Notes under the pieces: model-generated
Seen by the model: only the letters and a program-made list of their open reading frames with translations
What the model was told of the DNA's origin: nothing
Databases searched by the model: none
Made by a program: the position numbers and the translations under genes
Source of the DNA: Motiliproteus sp036960405
Lineage (GTDB): Bacteria; Pseudomonadota; Gammaproteobacteria; Pseudomonadales; Balneatricaceae
Direction: 5' to 3'
Length of the DNA stretch: 64,000 nucleotides
NCBI GenBank assembly: GCA_036960405.1
Contig: JBALWS010000003.1
Coordinates: forward strand, 1 to 64,000
Shown here: positions 51,820-61,453 of the stretch, piece after piece
Layout of the letters: every line of letters begins with the position of its first letter
Numbering within the stretch: the stretch's first letter is position 1

Positions 51820-52770
51820 ATGAGTCAGTCCCTATCTGATCAATCGTTGCCGGTTATCTGCTTGATGGGGGCAACCGCCACCGGCAAGACCGATCTGGCG
51901 GTTAGGTTGGCCGAGCGGTTGCCTTGCGATCTGATCAGTGTTGATTCTGCGCTGATCTACCGTGGCATGGATATCGGTACTGCCAAACCCGATGTCGAGC
52001 TGCTAACACGTGCGCCGCACCGTTTGATCGATATCTGCGATCCGATAGAGAGTTACTCCGCTGCCGAGTTTCGCCGCGATGCGTTAAATGAGATTGAAAC
52101 GACCCATCGCAATGGCCGAATTCCATTGTTGGTGGGTGGCACGATGCTGTACTTCAAAGCGTTGCTGGAGGGGCTGGCGTCGCTACCCAAAGCCGATCCT
52201 GTTATTCGTCAGCAGCTGTTAGAACAAGCCGAAACTGAGGGTTGGGCGGTGCTGCATCGGCGGCTGCAGCAGCTTGATCCAGTATCGGCGCAACGGATTC
52301 ACCCCAATGACCCGCAGCGGTTGCAGCGAGCGTTGGAGGTGTATGAGCTGACCGGGAAAACGCTGACCCAGTTGTGGCAGGAGCAGCAGGCTGCGGTACT
52401 GCCGTTTACGCCGCTGCAGCTTAGTATCGAAGTCGCCGATCGAGCATTATTGCACCGTCGGATCGAACAGCGTTTTCATGCCATGATCGAGTCGGGTTTT
52501 GAGCAGGAAGTGAGGGCTTTGTATCAGCGCGGCGACCTGGATCCGTCGATGCCGTCGATTCGCTGCGTCGGCTATCGCCAGATGTGGGCCTATCTTGAGG
52601 GCGAAACCAGTTCCGATACTATGATCGAGCGTGGTATTATCGCCACCCGTCAGCTGGCCAAACGCCAGATGACCTGGCTGCGGAGCTGGAGTGGAGCACA
52701 GCGAATTGACGCTTGTGACCCGAATATTGTCTCCAACACCTTGAAATTCGTGGATGACTACCTTATATAG
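51820..52770 (+). CDS. miaA: tRNA dimethylallyltransferase
   Basis: The 316-residue enzyme adds a dimethylallyl group to A37 of tRNAs reading UNN codons. It shows the P-loop GATATGKTDLA, DSALIYRGMDIGTAKP, LVGGTMLYFKALLEGL and RCVGYRQMW. It starts two bases after the mutL stop, and hfq follows, the classic mutL-miaA-hfq order. Confidence 0.97.
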   Translation: MSQSLSDQSLPVICLMGATATGKTDLAVRLAERLPCDLISVDSALIYRGMDIGTAKPDVELLTRAPHRLIDICDPIESYSAAEFRRDALNEIETTHRNGRIPLLVGGTMLYFKALLEGLASLPKADPVIRQQLLEQAETEGWAVLHRRLQQLDPVSAQRIHPNDPQRLQRALEVYELTGKTLTQLWQEQQAAVLPFTPLQLSIEVADRALLHRRIEQRFHAMIESGFEQEVRALYQRGDLDPSMPSIRCVGYRQMWAYLEGETSSDTMIERGIIATRQLAKRQMTWLRSWSGAQRIDACDPNIVSNTLKFVDDYLI

Positions 52771-52902
52771 GTGGTTCGCTGAGCCGATAGCGCACTTTCG
52801 AGCTGGAACCGGTTTGTTTTGTAATTGAAACAACGCCCAGCTTCAAAAACGACCGCTCTTTGCTGTAATTAACTGTAAAATCAGTGCTTTAAGGAGTACA
52901 TC

Positions 52903-53145
52903 ATGTCAAAAGGGCAAACGTTACAAGACCCTTATCTTAACGTGTTGCGCAAGGAACGGGTTCCTGTATCCATCTTTCTTGTAAACGGAATCAAACTGCA
53001 GGGGCAGATCGAGTCATTCGATCAGTTTGTTATCCTGCTGAAAAATACTGTTAGCCAGATGGTTTATAAACATGCCATTTCAACCGTGGTGCCATCGCGC
53101 CCGGTAAAAACCCCAGTCCAGCTACCCGAAGGCGACGACGCTTAA
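52903..53145 (+). CDS. hfq: RNA chaperone Hfq
   Basis: The 80-residue protein is the Sm-like hexamer: SKGQTLQDPYLNVLRKERV (Sm1 part), VNGIKLQGQIESFDQFVILL, and VYKHAISTVVPSRPV (Sm2, with YKHA). It pairs small RNAs with mRNAs. AGGAG lies before the start, and the C-terminal tail is short compared with E. coli (102 residues), as in Pseudomonas. Confidence 0.98.
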   Translation: MSKGQTLQDPYLNVLRKERVPVSIFLVNGIKLQGQIESFDQFVILLKNTVSQMVYKHAISTVVPSRPVKTPVQLPEGDDA

Positions 53146-53171
53146 GGATCGCTTCTATTTAAGGAAAGCTC

Positions 53172-54479
53172 TTGTTTTTTGAACGGCCAGAATCCGGCGA
53201 AATTGCAGTATTGGTTCACCTCGATCTGGCCGCTGAATCCGAACGGGAAGACCCGAAGGAATTCGAAGAGCTTGCTTTGTCGGCCGGTGCAGATCCTGTT
53301 GCTTTGGTGACCGGGTCTCGAAATCGCCCCAGTCCTCAGTATTTCGTCGGCCAGGGTAAGGCCGAAGAGATTGCTGATGTTGCACGCCAGCACGATGCCA
53401 AGTTGGTGCTGTTTAATCACTCCTTATCACCGGGTCAAGAACGTAATCTCGAGCAACTGTTCGAGTGTCGAGTACTGGATCGTACCGGACTGATTTTGGA
53501 TATCTTTGCCCAGCGAGCGCGGACTCACGAAGGTAAGCTGCAGGTTGAGCTAGCTCAACTCGAGCATATGTCGACTCGACTGGTGCGAGGCTGGACTCAC
53601 CTTGAACGTCAAAAAGGTGGTATCGGCTTGCGTGGCCCGGGTGAAACGCAGTTAGAAACTGATCGGCGATTACTGCGTGCGCGTATCAAGTCGATTTTGG
53701 GTCGGCTTGACAAGGTGCGTAAGCAGCGTGACCAAGGACGACGCCAGCGGCAGCGGGCGGAGATCTCTACGGTATCGCTGGTGGGTTATACCAATGCGGG
53801 TAAGTCGACACTATTCAATCGCATCACCGAAGCCGAGGTTTACGCCGCTGATAAGTTATTTGCGACGTTGGATCCGACCCTCAGGCGGATCGATGTGCAG
53901 GATGTCGGTCCGGTAGTATTGGCCGACACAGTAGGCTTTATTCGTCATCTGCCGCATAAACTGGTCGAAGCGTTCCGGGCGACGTTGCAAGAAACCATCG
54001 AAGCCAGTTTGCTGCTGCATGTGATTGATGCTGCTAGCGATGAGCGTGATGAGAATATCGCTCAGGTTGGAACGGTGTTGCACGAAATTGGGGCCGATAG
54101 TATTCCTACCCTTGAGGTCTACAATAAGATTGATCTGCTCGATGAGTCGGTCGCGCGTATTGATCGTGACGATGAAGGGCGGCCGCAGCGTGTGTGGCTG
54201 TCGGCTGTATCGGGCGTTGGCATCGAACTGTTGTTTCAAGCTATTGCTGAACTACTGGGTGATGAAGTGGTCCACCAGACGTTGCGCTTGGTTCCTAGTG
54301 AGGGGGCGTTTAGAGCGCAGCTATATGCTCAGGGTGCTGTGTTGCACGAACGGGTCGATGAGCAAGGTGGTCTGGAACTGGAGGTCCGGTTGCAAAAGCG
54401 AGACCTGTTGCAGGCCTTAGCGCGAGCGGGGATTGATCCCGACCGCTTTTTACCTCCTGTAACAAATGAGTATTGGTGA
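53172..54479 (+). CDS. hflX: Ribosome-associated GTPase HflX
   Basis: A TTG start with AAGGA seven bases upstream gives MFFERPESGEIAVLVH, matching the family N-terminus. The 435-residue protein has the HflX domain (YFVGQGKAEEI, SPGQERNLEQL, LIQLDIFAQRAR-like LILDIFAQRART), GIGLRGPGETQLETDRR, and GTPase motifs GYTNAGKST, DTVGF and NKID. It splits stalled 70S ribosomes under stress. Confidence 0.96.
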   Translation: MFFERPESGEIAVLVHLDLAAESEREDPKEFEELALSAGADPVALVTGSRNRPSPQYFVGQGKAEEIADVARQHDAKLVLFNHSLSPGQERNLEQLFECRVLDRTGLILDIFAQRARTHEGKLQVELAQLEHMSTRLVRGWTHLERQKGGIGLRGPGETQLETDRRLLRARIKSILGRLDKVRKQRDQGRRQRQRAEISTVSLVGYTNAGKSTLFNRITEAEVYAADKLFATLDPTLRRIDVQDVGPVVLADTVGFIRHLPHKLVEAFRATLQETIEASLLLHVIDAASDERDENIAQVGTVLHEIGADSIPTLEVYNKIDLLDESVARIDRDDEGRPQRVWLSAVSGVGIELLFQAIAELLGDEVVHQTLRLVPSEGAFRAQLYAQGAVLHERVDEQGGLELEVRLQKRDLLQALARAGIDPDRFLPPVTNEYW

Positions 54480-54585
54480 TCGATATCTCGCTCAGGAACC
54501 TCGAGGGTGTCTTGCAAGGGGCTAGGTCGCTACCTACAATGCGCATGCATAAACAATACATACATACACACAGACGGAGATGCTA

Positions 54586-55761
54586 ATGGCTTGGAATGAG
54601 CCGGGTGGCAACGGGAAGAATCAGGACCCTTGGGGTGGTAATGACCGTGGGGGTAAGCGCAAGGATGGTCCGCCAGATCTGGACGAGGCGCTACGCAAAC
54701 TGCAAGAGAAGCTGAACGGTATCTTTGGCGGCGGCGGTGGAGGCGGCAGTACCGGCTCCGGTAAGGGAGGTTCTCTGGGTGTGGGCGGCGTGCTGTTGCT
54801 GGTTGCTGGTCTGCTGGTGGCTTGGGCGGCGATGGGTTTCTATACCGTCAACGAACAGGAACGCGTGGTGGTGCTGCGGCTAGGTAAATATCACGATACA
54901 GTGATGCCGGGTCTGCGCTGGAACCCGCCGCTGGTGGATCAACGCTTCTCTGTTAATGTGACCCAAGTGCGCTCCAAAGATCACCGAGCGCTGATGCTGA
55001 CCGAAGACGAGAATATCGTCGAGGTCGGGTTGAAGGTGCAATACAGGGTGATAGATCCTAAATCCTTCGTGCTGAGAGTCCGAGATCCAGAAGTGAGCTT
55101 GGCCCACGCTACTGAAAGTGCGTTGCGGCATGTGGTCGGCACTTCCGAGATGCACTACATCCTGACCGAGGGGCGTGAAGTGCTGGGTAGCGATGTTCAG
55201 GCGCGCTTGCAAGGTTATATGGATGCTTATGGTACCGGTCTAGCGATCTCTAAGATCAACGTTGAGAGTACGCGAGCACCGTCCCAGGTTCAGTCGGCTT
55301 TTGATGATGTCATCAAGGCGCGAGAAGACGAGCAACGAGTCAAGAACGAAGCGGAATCCTACGCCAATGGTATTGTTCCTGAGGCGCGTGGTAAGGCGCA
55401 ACGGTTGCTCGAAGAAGCGAACGCCTATCGTGAAGAGGTCGTAGCTCGGGCTGAAGGTGAGGCGGGGCGTTTCGATAAGCTGCGAACTGAATATGCTAAG
55501 GCTCCAGTGGTGACCCGTGAGCGGATGTATCTGGATGCGGTTACTGCGGTGATGTCCAACTCGACCAAGGTGCTGATGGATGTTGAAGGTGGTAATAACA
55601 TCATGTATCTACCGCTAGATCAGATCGTCAATCGTAGCCAGAGCGGGGCCAATTATAGCGGTGGTTCCGGTGTGAGTGGTAGCAATGTTGATCAGGTGGC
55701 AGATGAGGTGATCAACCGTTTGCGTCGCCGTCAGGCCTCGTCAGTAAGGGAGGAGCGCTAA
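54586..55761 (+). CDS. hflK: FtsH protease modulator HflK
   Basis: ATG at 54586 (MAWNEPGGNGKNQDPWGG) matches HflK N-termini; CGGAG is upstream. The 391-residue protein has a Gly-rich cytoplasmic head, one membrane segment (GVLLLVAGLLVAWAAMGFY), an SPFH/prohibitin domain and a helical part with KNEAESYANGIVPEARG. With HflC it forms the periplasmic cage around FtsH. Confidence 0.96.
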   Translation: MAWNEPGGNGKNQDPWGGNDRGGKRKDGPPDLDEALRKLQEKLNGIFGGGGGGGSTGSGKGGSLGVGGVLLLVAGLLVAWAAMGFYTVNEQERVVVLRLGKYHDTVMPGLRWNPPLVDQRFSVNVTQVRSKDHRALMLTEDENIVEVGLKVQYRVIDPKSFVLRVRDPEVSLAHATESALRHVVGTSEMHYILTEGREVLGSDVQARLQGYMDAYGTGLAISKINVESTRAPSQVQSAFDDVIKAREDEQRVKNEAESYANGIVPEARGKAQRLLEEANAYREEVVARAEGEAGRFDKLRTEYAKAPVVTRERMYLDAVTAVMSNSTKVLMDVEGGNNIMYLPLDQIVNRSQSGANYSGGSGVSGSNVDQVADEVINRLRRRQASSVREER

Positions 55762-55762
55762 C

Positions 55763-56638
55763 ATGGGTGGACGTACTTTTGTTGTTCTGGCGGGGCTGTT
55801 GCTGGTTCTGGTCGGATTGTCCAAGTCGCTGTTTATTATTAGTGAAACCGAGCGCGGTTTGATGTTGCGATTTGGTGAGGTGGTTGATGCGGATATTCAG
55901 CCTGGATTACACCTGAAGATGCCGATAGTCAATACCGTGACCAAATTTGATGGTCGGGTACAAACGCTCGACTCTCGGCCGCAGGACTACCTGACGCTGG
56001 AGAAGAAGAGTCTGAACGTTGATTCCTTCATTAAATGGCGGATAGCCGACGTTAAGACCTACTACACCGCCACCTCGGGTGATGAGTTCCGTGCTGCGGA
56101 CCTGTTGTCGTCGCGGATGGATACCCGGTTGCGGAACAAGTTTGGTCGTCGTACTTTGAACGAGGTGGTGTCGGGTGATCGTGAAGAGATGATGGTTAGC
56201 TTGACTCAGGAACTCAACGAAATCACTAAGGGCGAGTTGGGGATCGAGGTGGTTGATGTCCGGGTTAAGCGGATTGAGTTACCGACTTCGGTCAGTCAGT
56301 CGGTTTATGACCGGATGCGATCCGAGCGTGAGCGAGAAGCGCGCGAGCTGCGCTCCAAAGGTAACGAGTTGGCTGAAGGTATTCGTGCCGATGCGGATCG
56401 TCAGAAAACAGTTCTGTTGGCTGAAGCGTTCCGTGAGGCAGAAAACACACGTGGTGAGGGTGATGCAATCGCTGCGGCTACCTATGCCAAGGCGTACCAG
56501 AAAGACTCGGAGTTTTACTCTTTTTATCGCAGTCTAGACGCTTACAAATCAACCTTTAACAATAAGGGTGATGTGATGGTGCTGGATCCCAATGGTGACT
56601 TCTTCAAATACTTGAATTCTGCTCAAGGAAGAAAGTAA
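55763..56638 (+). CDS. hflC: FtsH protease modulator HflC
   Basis: The 291-residue protein begins with one membrane segment (FVVLAGLLLVLVGLSKSLF) and has the SPFH domain (ETERGLMLRFGEVV, DSFIKWRIADV, GIEVVDVRVKRIELP) and a C-terminal helix. It starts one base after the hflK stop and is its partner. Confidence 0.97.
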   Translation: MGGRTFVVLAGLLLVLVGLSKSLFIISETERGLMLRFGEVVDADIQPGLHLKMPIVNTVTKFDGRVQTLDSRPQDYLTLEKKSLNVDSFIKWRIADVKTYYTATSGDEFRAADLLSSRMDTRLRNKFGRRTLNEVVSGDREEMMVSLTQELNEITKGELGIEVVDVRVKRIELPTSVSQSVYDRMRSEREREARELRSKGNELAEGIRADADRQKTVLLAEAFREAENTRGEGDAIAAATYAKAYQKDSEFYSFYRSLDAYKSTFNNKGDVMVLDPNGDFFKYLNSAQGRK

Positions 56639-56714
56639 ACCTGGCTCGGCGTAGCGCTACTTCTTGATGAGAGGATAGGGCTGCGTTTAGCGGTTCGTTG
56701 GTGTATCATTTCGC

Positions 56715-56740
56715 AAACCGGGACGTGTCCCGGTTTTTGT
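56715..56740 (+). terminator. Intrinsic terminator after hflC
   Basis: AAACCGGGAC (56715-56724) and GTCCCGGTTT (56727-56736) form a 10-bp perfect stem; the closing arm runs into TTTTTG. It ends the hfq-hflX-hflK-hflC transcript. Confidence 0.88.
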
Positions 56741-56789
56741 GTGTCAGGGTCGCCGAAAACACTGTTTTGGTCTTTGGTGAGGAAGCTGT

Positions 56790-56981
56790 ATGGAGCTGTG
56801 GCGTGAGTTGGTTATCGCCTTTTGCCTGATGCTTGTGCTCGAAGGGGTTATCCCTTTTTTGTACCCGCAGCGTTGGCGAAACTTGGTGCAGCAGCTGGCT
56901 ACCGTGGATGATCGTTCGTTACGCACGATCGGCTTAGTAAGTATGTTGATTGGAACGGGTTTGTTGTATCTGGTGCACTAG
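56790..56981 (+). CDS. DUF2065 small membrane protein (YjeT-like)
   Basis: 63 residues with two membrane helices (LVIAFCLMLVLEGVIPFL and TIGLVSMLIGTGLLYLV) and the family motif YPQRWRNLVQQLA. It is found after hflC in many gammaproteobacteria; function unknown. GGAAG lies just upstream of the start. Confidence 0.92.
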   Translation: MELWRELVIAFCLMLVLEGVIPFLYPQRWRNLVQQLATVDDRSLRTIGLVSMLIGTGLLYLVH

Positions 56982-57051
56982 CTGGATGCCGGCCATGGTT
57001 CTACCTTTTATATCGTTATTGTTACTGCTCTGAGTGGGAGCCTGTTACATC

Positions 57052-58239
57052 ATGTCCATTGCTGATCGTTGGTTACTGCCGGATGGCGTTAAAGAGATCC
57101 TGCCGGCTGAGGCGCGACAGATTGAGGCGTTGCGTCGCAAACTGCTGAATCTGTTTGATAGCTGGGGTTACGATCTGGTGATGCCGCCGATGATCGAGTA
57201 CCTCGAGTCGCTGCTGACCGGTACCGGTAACGATCTGGCGCTCAATACCTATAAAGTCACCGATCAGCTAACGGGTCGGATGATGGGGCTGCGTGCCGAT
57301 ACCACCCCGCAGGTGGCGCGTATCGATGCTCATAGCTTGAATCAACAAGGACCGTCGCGGCTCTGCTATGCCAATTCGGTACTGCATACGGTCCCAGCCA
57401 ATATGCTGACCGGGCGTTCGCCGATGCAGATCGGTGCCGAACTATACGGCCATGCCGGAGTGGCGAGCGATATCGAAGTGATCAGCTTGATGCTGGAAAC
57501 ATTGACTCAGACTCAGTTGAATCAGCCGTTGACCCTGGATCTTGGTCATGTCGGCATCTATCGTGCGCTAGTTGAGCGAGCTGGGCTGAGTGCCGATGAT
57601 CAGGCTGAATTATTTCAATTGTTACAAAAGAAATCGCTAACCGAGTTAGATGCCTTGCTGGAGACATTGCCGCTGTCTGAAGCGCAGTGCCAGGCTTTCA
57701 AGCTGTTGTCGTGTCTCAATGGTGGTAGTGAAACGCTTGCCAGGGCGCGCCAGGAACTGGTGGCAGATTATCCCGAAATGGCTGCCGTGTTGGGCGATCT
57801 CGAGCAGATTGCCGATGCAGTAACGCAGCGCTTTCCTGGGGTGTCGCTGTATTTCGACTTGGGCGAGCTGCGTGGATACAGCTACCATACCGGGGTGGTG
57901 TTTGCCGTTTATATCCCCAGTTATGGTCAGTCTTTGGCTAAGGGTGGGCGTTATGATGAGATCGGCAAGGTGTTCGGTCGCGCGCGTCCGGCAACTGGAT
58001 TTAGTGGCGATCTGAAAGTATTGGCCGAGCTGGCTATCGATCATGCGGCTGTGTCGGGTTCGATCCTGGCTCCTGCAGAGATCGATGCGAATTTGATAGC
58101 AAGGATTACCGAGTTGAGACAGCAAGGCGAGCGAGTGGTACAGGCGCTGCCGGGTGTCGAGCCAGACTTGGTTGAAATGGATTGCGACCGACAACTGATT
58201 TTACGTGACGGCGACTGGTGTGTAGTGGCCGTTAATTAA
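57052..58239 (+). CDS. hisZ: ATP phosphoribosyltransferase regulatory subunit
   Basis: ATG at 57052 gives MSIADRWLLPDGVKEILP. The 395-residue protein is a histidyl-tRNA-synthetase paralog (LRADTTPQVARIDAH, FDLGELRGYSYHTGVVFAVY, GGRYDEIGKVFGR) that has lost aminoacylation and instead activates the short-form HisG. It implies a short HisG elsewhere in the genome. Confidence 0.96.
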   Translation: MSIADRWLLPDGVKEILPAEARQIEALRRKLLNLFDSWGYDLVMPPMIEYLESLLTGTGNDLALNTYKVTDQLTGRMMGLRADTTPQVARIDAHSLNQQGPSRLCYANSVLHTVPANMLTGRSPMQIGAELYGHAGVASDIEVISLMLETLTQTQLNQPLTLDLGHVGIYRALVERAGLSADDQAELFQLLQKKSLTELDALLETLPLSEAQCQAFKLLSCLNGGSETLARARQELVADYPEMAAVLGDLEQIADAVTQRFPGVSLYFDLGELRGYSYHTGVVFAVYIPSYGQSLAKGGRYDEIGKVFGRARPATGFSGDLKVLAELAIDHAAVSGSILAPAEIDANLIARITELRQQGERVVQALPGVEPDLVEMDCDRQLILRDGDWCVVAVN

Positions 58240-58273
58240 TCTGAATTTGAAACTTGATTGAGATTTACGATCT

Positions 58274-59569
58274 ATGGGCAAGAACGTTGTTGTACTAGGT
58301 ACCCAGTGGGGTGATGAGGGTAAAGGCAAGATTGTTGATTTGCTTACCGAACAGGCCTCTGCGGTAGCACGCTTCCAAGGTGGTCACAACGCCGGCCATA
58401 CGCTGGTTATTGATGGCGAAAAAACCGTATTGCATCTGATTCCATCGGGAATTCTACGTGATAATGTCCTGTGCATGATCGGCAATGGCGTGGTGTTGTC
58501 ACCCGCAGCGTTGCTGAAAGAGATGGCCGAGCTGGAAGAGCGCGGTGTGCCGGTTCGCGAACGGCTGCGTTTGAGTCCGGCTTGTCCGCTGATCCTGCCG
58601 TACCATATCGCGCTCGATCAGGCGCGTGAGCTGGCGCGCGGTAATGCCAAGATCGGAACCACCGGTCGCGGCATCGGCCCGGCTTACGAAGACAAAGTGG
58701 CGCGTCGCGGCCTGCGTTTGGCCGATATGATGAACCCCGAGCGCTTTGCGACCAAGCTCAAAGAGGTGTTGGAGTACCACAACTTTGCTCTGACCCAGTA
58801 CTACAAGGTTGATGCGATCGATTACCAGCAGACCTTTGATGACGCGATGGCGATGGCCGAAGAGCTGCGGCCGATGATGATTGATGTTACCGATAAGCTG
58901 CATGAATACCGTCGCAACGGTGACAATATTCTGTTCGAAGGTGCGCAGGGCTCGTTGCTCGATATTGACCACGGTACTTATCCGTTTGTTACCTCCTCTA
59001 ACACCACCGCGGGTGGCGTGGCGACGGGGAGTGGTTTTGGTCCGTTGTATCTCGATTACATCCTTGGTATCACCAAGGCTTACACCACCCGGGTGGGTTC
59101 GGGTCCGTTCCCAACCGAGTTGTTCGATGATATTGGTGAGCACCTAGCGGTGAAAGGGCATGAGGTGGGTGCGACCACAGGGCGTGATCGTCGTTGTGGT
59201 TGGTTTGATGCGGTGGCGTTGCGCCATTCGATTCAGATCAACAGTGTTTCGGGTATCTGTCTGACCAAGCTGGATGTGTTGGATGGTCTGGAAACCATCA
59301 AGGTTTGCGTGGCTTATCAAGATGCTGAAGGTAATTCGGTGTCTATGCCAGGTGATAGCGAAGCTTTTGAAGCGGTGGTGCCGGTCTACGAAGAGTTGTC
59401 GGGTTGGAGCGAAAGGACCTTTGGTGCCCGTAGCATGGAGCAGTTGCCTGCAGCGGCGCTGGCCTATATCAAGCGGCTGGAAGAGTTAACCGGTGCGCCT
59501 ATTGATATTGTATCGACCGGTCCGGATCGTAACGAGACGATCGTTTTGCGTAGTGCGTTCGATAGTTGA
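58274..59569 (+). CDS. purA: Adenylosuccinate synthetase
   Basis: The 431-residue enzyme joins IMP and aspartate with GTP. Motifs: GTQWGDEGKGKIVD, FQGGHNAGHTLV, TTGRGIGPAYEDKVAR, ANGAQG-type FEGAQGSLLDIDHGTYPFVT and TGRDRRCGWFD. It follows hisZ by 34 bp, as in Pseudomonas. Confidence 0.98.
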   Translation: MGKNVVVLGTQWGDEGKGKIVDLLTEQASAVARFQGGHNAGHTLVIDGEKTVLHLIPSGILRDNVLCMIGNGVVLSPAALLKEMAELEERGVPVRERLRLSPACPLILPYHIALDQARELARGNAKIGTTGRGIGPAYEDKVARRGLRLADMMNPERFATKLKEVLEYHNFALTQYYKVDAIDYQQTFDDAMAMAEELRPMMIDVTDKLHEYRRNGDNILFEGAQGSLLDIDHGTYPFVTSSNTTAGGVATGSGFGPLYLDYILGITKAYTTRVGSGPFPTELFDDIGEHLAVKGHEVGATTGRDRRCGWFDAVALRHSIQINSVSGICLTKLDVLDGLETIKVCVAYQDAEGNSVSMPGDSEAFEAVVPVYEELSGWSERTFGARSMEQLPAAALAYIKRLEELTGAPIDIVSTGPDRNETIVLRSAFDS

Positions 59570-59640
59570 GGTGGGCCGTTGAGATAGATAATGGGGAGGC
59601 GGTTACCTCCTTGTTGTTTGTTTAGATTGGCTTGATCAAT

Positions 59641-59676
59641 AAAAAAAGGCGACACCCGAGGGGGTCGCCTTTTTTT
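59641..59676. terminator. Bidirectional terminator between purA and suhB
   Basis: AAAAAAAGGCGAC and GTCGCCTTTTTTT flank a GC-rich loop; A- and T-runs lie on both sides, so it serves purA (plus) and the SuhB-like gene (minus). Confidence 0.93.
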
Positions 59677-59695
59677 GTGGCTGCTTTTTATCGAA

Positions 59696-60475
59696 TCAAT
59701 GAAGCAGCTTTAGCATCTGTTTGAATAGCTTGGAATTGGCGGCGATCAGGTTGCCACTCTCGAGCATTGTGTTGTTGCCGTTAAAGTCGCTGATCAGCGC
59801 GCCTGCTTCTTGGAGTAGTAATAGGCCTGCCTGAAGCTCCCAGCTATCGGCCCCTTGGATCCAACAGCCGTCGGTACGTCCCGCTGCCTGATAGGCCAGG
59901 GTGAGTGCCGCAGAGCCAACCAAATTTATCCGAGCTTCGTTGAGGTATAGTTGCTTAGAGCCGTCGAGGTGGTATTCCAGTCCGGCTTCATCGCTGTGGC
60001 TGTAATGATTGCCAATCAGCGCTTTCGGTATTGTTTTGAGGTCGCTGACGCGAATGCGTTTACCGTTGACTTGAGCACCGCGGCCTCGGCTAGCGGTGAA
60101 CTCTTCACCGGTAATGGGGTTGATGATGACGGCGTGCTCGAAACGGCCTTGTTGCTTACAAACCAGTGCCAAGGCAAAGGAGGGTAGGGCGTTGGCGAAA
60201 TTATTGAGGCCATCAATCGGATTGATGTACCACTCGAAATCACTAGCCTCTTTGGCGCCAAGGTCTCCGCTATGGAGTCCCGTGATGCGGTGGCCGGGGT
60301 TAGCCTTCAGCAGATGGTAGGCGATTGACCTTTCTGCTGCGGAAGCGGTGTCGACAATAAAGGTGGCGACGTCTTCCTTTTCTGATTTGATGATATCAAG
60401 GCGTTCGACGGCACGGGCGATTTGTTCGCCCGCGATCCGGGCGGCCCGCAGGGCGATGTTTAATGTGGGTTGCAT
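59696..60475 (-). CDS. suhB: SuhB-like inositol monophosphatase-fold protein with degenerate metal site
   Basis: The 259-residue protein starts MQPTLNIALRAARIAG like SuhB and occupies the conserved place divergent from trmJ. The inositol-phosphatase metal ligands are altered: the GEES/TEES Glu pair reads G-L67-H68-S, DPxDGTTNF reads N85-P-I-D88-G-L-N-N-F, and WDxxAG reads W212-E213-L-Q-A-G. Only Asp88 of the main acidic ligands is kept, so phosphatase activity is unlikely. E. coli SuhB also acts in rRNA antitermination through NusA and RNA polymerase independently of catalysis, which would fit a non-enzymatic protein. A paralogous active enzyme elsewhere cannot be excluded. Confidence 0.85.
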   Translation of the reverse strand: MQPTLNIALRAARIAGEQIARAVERLDIIKSEKEDVATFIVDTASAAERSIAYHLLKANPGHRITGLHSGDLGAKEASDFEWYINPIDGLNNFANALPSFALALVCKQQGRFEHAVIINPITGEEFTASRGRGAQVNGKRIRVSDLKTIPKALIGNHYSHSDEAGLEYHLDGSKQLYLNEARINLVGSAALTLAYQAAGRTDGCWIQGADSWELQAGLLLLQEAGALISDFNGNNTMLESGNLIAANSKLFKQMLKLLH

Positions 60476-60670
60476 GATGAGCGCTATTCTGTAGGGCTGA
60501 AACGATCGCGGAGTATAGCAAATAAGCGGGTGGTCGCCTAAGTGTTTTAGTGGTTTTAGCGGGAACTAATTACAGTTTTGTGTGGTTGATCTAACATCAA
60601 TAGATAACTTACTGCGGGCGTAGGTTATCTGGTAGAATCTGCCGTTTTTGAATTCTCGGAGAAGGTTTGC

Positions 60671-61453
60671 ATGCTCTCCTCTGTACGTGTTGTTTTAGTC
60701 AATACCACTCATCCCGGTAATATCGGCGGTGTTGCCCGTGCGATGAAAAATATGGGTGTTAGCCGGTTGGTTCTGGTCGAGCCCAAAGTGTTTCCGGATG
60801 ATCAGGCCTTTGCTCGTGCTGCAGGGGCGACCGATATTCTTGAGCAGGCGCAGGTTGTTTCAACGCTAGACCAGGCGGTGATCGGTTGTCAGTTAGTGGT
60901 CGGTGCCAGCGCGCGCGGGCGACACATACCTTGGCCTGTGGTCGATCCTCGTCAGTTGGCCGAACAGGTCGTGTCGGTATTGAGTGATGCGGCCGCAGAG
61001 TTGCCTCAGGTGGCGATAGTGTTTGGTCGTGAAGATCGCGGGCTGACCAATGATGAGCTGCATCGCTGCCATCGTCATGTGCATATCCCCTCTAATCCCG
61101 ATTTTGGTTCGTTAAACCTGGCGGCTGCCGTGCAGGTGATCTGCTATGAGCTGCGGATGGCTAGTTTGGCGCAAAATGTCGCACAGGATAGTGCCGACAC
61201 TGATGAACATTGGGGGACGGCTTGGGATATCGATTCGGCTAGCTCCGAGGAGATAGAGCGGCTATTTGCCCATATGGAGCAGACGCTAATCGATATAGAA
61301 TTTTTGAATCCCGACAACCCGCGCCAATTGATGACCCGGCTTAGGCGCTTGTACCTGCGCGGTCATTTAGATCGCATCGAAGTGAGTATCTTGCGTGGGA
61401 TTCTGACGGCGACGCAAAAAGCGGTAAGTCAGCAAGGAGAGAGTGATGTTTGA
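60671..61453 (+). CDS. trmJ: tRNA (cytidine/uridine-2'-O-)-methyltransferase
   Basis: The 260-residue SPOUT methyltransferase methylates position 32 of tRNA. Motifs: VNTTHPGNIGGVARAMKNMG, VFGREDRGLTNDELHRCH and IPSNPDFGSLNLAAAVQV (trefoil knot). It lies between the SuhB-like gene (divergent) and cysE, whose start overlaps its stop. Confidence 0.96.
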   Translation: MLSSVRVVLVNTTHPGNIGGVARAMKNMGVSRLVLVEPKVFPDDQAFARAAGATDILEQAQVVSTLDQAVIGCQLVVGASARGRHIPWPVVDPRQLAEQVVSVLSDAAAELPQVAIVFGREDRGLTNDELHRCHRHVHIPSNPDFGSLNLAAAVQVICYELRMASLAQNVAQDSADTDEHWGTAWDIDSASSEEIERLFAHMEQTLIDIEFLNPDNPRQLMTRLRRLYLRGHLDRIEVSILRGILTATQKAVSQQGESDV

